NCBI GenBank assembly: GCA_026413805.1
Contig: JAOAKE010000016.1
Location: forward strand, 1-16,110
Reading direction: 5' to 3'
Origin: Microcaldota archaeon
GTDB lineage: Archaea; Micrarchaeota; Micrarchaeia; Anstonellales; Anstonellaceae
Length of the DNA: 16,110 bases
This document shows, piece by piece, positions 15,864 through 16,110 of the stretch; the first letter of the stretch is position 1, and each line of letters begins with the position of its first letter. The position numbers were made by a program, and so were the translations under genes. The notes under the pieces are model-generated. The model was not told where the DNA came from, ran no database searches, and was given only the letters and a program-made list of their open reading frames with translations.

Positions 15864-15887
15864 CTTTCTTCGGGATTGTTCGGAGAA
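15864..15887 (+). other. Candidate tRNA intron 1 (anticodon loop, 37/38)
   Basis: This 24-nt insertion follows A37. The exon-intron core helix CTCC/GGAG and the AAA 3' bulge match the archaeal splicing motif, but the inner helix beyond the 5' bulge (TAC) is weak. A competing nine-pair hairpin (15864-15872 with 15881-15889, loop GGATTGTT) would hide the motif, so splicing may need a relaxed-specificity endonuclease. Confidence 0.7.
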
Positions 15888-15910
15888 AGGTGAAGGTCGT
15901 GAGTTCAAAT

Positions 15911-15926
15911 TAGGTGAAGAACAAAT
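15911..15926 (+). other. Candidate tRNA intron 2 (T-loop)
   Basis: This 16-nt insertion follows a complete seven-base T-loop (TTCAAAT). It is flanked by a direct repeat CAAAT (15906-15910 and 15922-15926), so the exact splice points are ambiguous but the spliced product is the same. Possible pairing TTC/GAA, or GTTC/GAAC if the last T-stem pair opens, gives a short relaxed bulge-helix motif. Confidence 0.6.
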
Positions 15927-15941
15927 CTCACCGGGCCCGTA

Positions 15942-15946
15942 TTTTT
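15942..15946 (+). terminator. Oligo-T terminator of tRNA-Arg
   Basis: A run of five T lies 3 nt after the tRNA, the usual intrinsic signal for archaeal RNA polymerase. It would separate the tRNA from flpA, although the 21-nt gap means flpA may depend on partial read-through. Confidence 0.5.
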
Positions 15947-15960
15947 AGCAGGAAGATGGC

Positions 15961-16110
15961 ATGCTTGAGGAGAAATTTGCAGGCGTTTTTTTAGTTGATG
16001 GGAAGCTCGCTACCAAATCGCTTGTCAAGGGGATGCGAATATACGGGGAAAGGCTGGTTCGCGAAGGGGAATCCGAATTCAGGATTTGGGACCTATACCG
16101 AAGCAAGCTG
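15961..16110 (+). CDS. flpA: Fibrillarin-like rRNA/tRNA 2'-O-methyltransferase (N-terminal part)
   Basis: Fifty residues are visible before the window ends. FlpA is the SAM-dependent methyltransferase of archaeal C/D box RNPs, guided by C/D sRNAs and bound to Nop5 and L7Ae. The visible stretch matches the N-terminal beta domain of archaeal fibrillarin: VFLVDGKLATKSLVKGMRIYGERLV followed by FRIWDLYRSKL, including the characteristic ATKSLVKG and E-R-WD---SKL spacing. The SAM-binding part lies beyond the window. ATG 15961 has GGAAG 5 nt upstream; ATG 15956 is in another frame that soon closes. No nop5 gene lies upstream here, although the two are often adjacent in archaea. Confidence 0.9.
   Translation, partial: MLEEKFAGVFLVDGKLATKSLVKGMRIYGERLVREGESEFRIWDLYRSKL

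Larger units (their letters stand above)
15825..15939 (+). tRNA. tRNA-Arg (CCU anticodon) with two candidate introns
   Basis: The acceptor stem pairs GGGCCCG (15825-15831) with CGGGCCC (15932-15938), followed by discriminator G; CCA is not encoded. The D-arm is GCTC/GAGC. The anticodon loop reads CTCCTA with CCT at 15860-15862. Bases 15864-15887 (24 nt) look like the usual intron after position 37: CTCC pairs with GGAG (15882-15885) as a four-base core, and AAA forms the 3' bulge, as in a bulge-helix-bulge. After removal the anticodon stem has four pairs (CACT/GGTG) plus a G-A mismatch. The T-stem pairs GTGAG with CTCAC, but the loop TTCAAAT is followed by a further 16 nt (15911-15926), best read as a second intron near position 59/60. 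The mature tRNA would be 75 nt. A pseudogene is the alternative. Confidence 0.85.

Noticed and set aside
15864..15889. Nine-pair hairpin as a terminator or separate RNA
   Set aside because: It lies inside the tRNA between bases that form the anticodon arm, and no T-run follows; an intron explains it better.
1..16110. CRISPR arrays, insertion sequences, prophage or integrase genes
   Set aside because: I looked for regularly spaced repeats, terminal inverted repeats and transposase or integrase motifs and saw none.

Overview
The window looks archaeal. The secF and secD genes are of archaeal type and sit in the order secF-secD, the right edge carries the N-terminus of fibrillarin (FlpA), the tRNA-Arg seems to have archaeal-style introns (one in the anticodon loop, one apparent in the T-loop), and promoters are TATA boxes about 26 nt from start codons, often without leaders. 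Compact packing, many unrecognised membrane proteins and the odd tRNA would suit a DPANN-type lineage, but no phylogenetic marker is complete enough to settle that. Bases 1-19 are the Tn5/Nextera mosaic end, so the left edge is a sequencing-library end, not genome.

Layout. (1) 20-4716, minus strand: one uninterrupted giant gene (at least 1565 codons, C-terminus cut off by the contig end). It encodes a signal peptide, a cysteine-containing extracellular beta domain, one membrane helix and about 1350 helical, probably cytoplasmic residues. (2) 4717-4766: a very short divergent promoter with one near-symmetric TATA element serving both sides. (3) 4767-11917, plus strand: six tightly coupled genes for polytopic membrane proteins of 303-481 aa. 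I read them as diverged paralogs, because each carries the same core (consensus LPxGLxLRxFPFTR, then GG..I, then VYP), the same N-terminal helix/linker/helix unit, and mostly the same C-terminal ending. The first contains an eight-cysteine insert that fits the inhibitor cystine knot spacing; the third has a lipobox; the fourth has a signal peptide. (4) 12011-14865: secF and secD with their own promoter and ribosome binding site. (5) 14794-15770, minus strand: a two-gene unit of a DUF2085-type membrane protein and a small unknown protein. (6) 15825-15939: tRNA-Arg(CCU) with two insertions. (7) From 15961: the start of flpA, running off the window.

The most interesting region is 20-11917. A giant membrane-anchored protein and six paralogous membrane proteins are divergently expressed from one control point and sit next to the SecDF export motor. 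I infer a cell-envelope machine, possibly a hetero-oligomeric channel or secretion/contact apparatus. A loose resemblance to the VirB6/TrbL/CedA style of polytopic channel protein is a hypothesis only: no ATPase, pilin or coupling protein is visible in the window.
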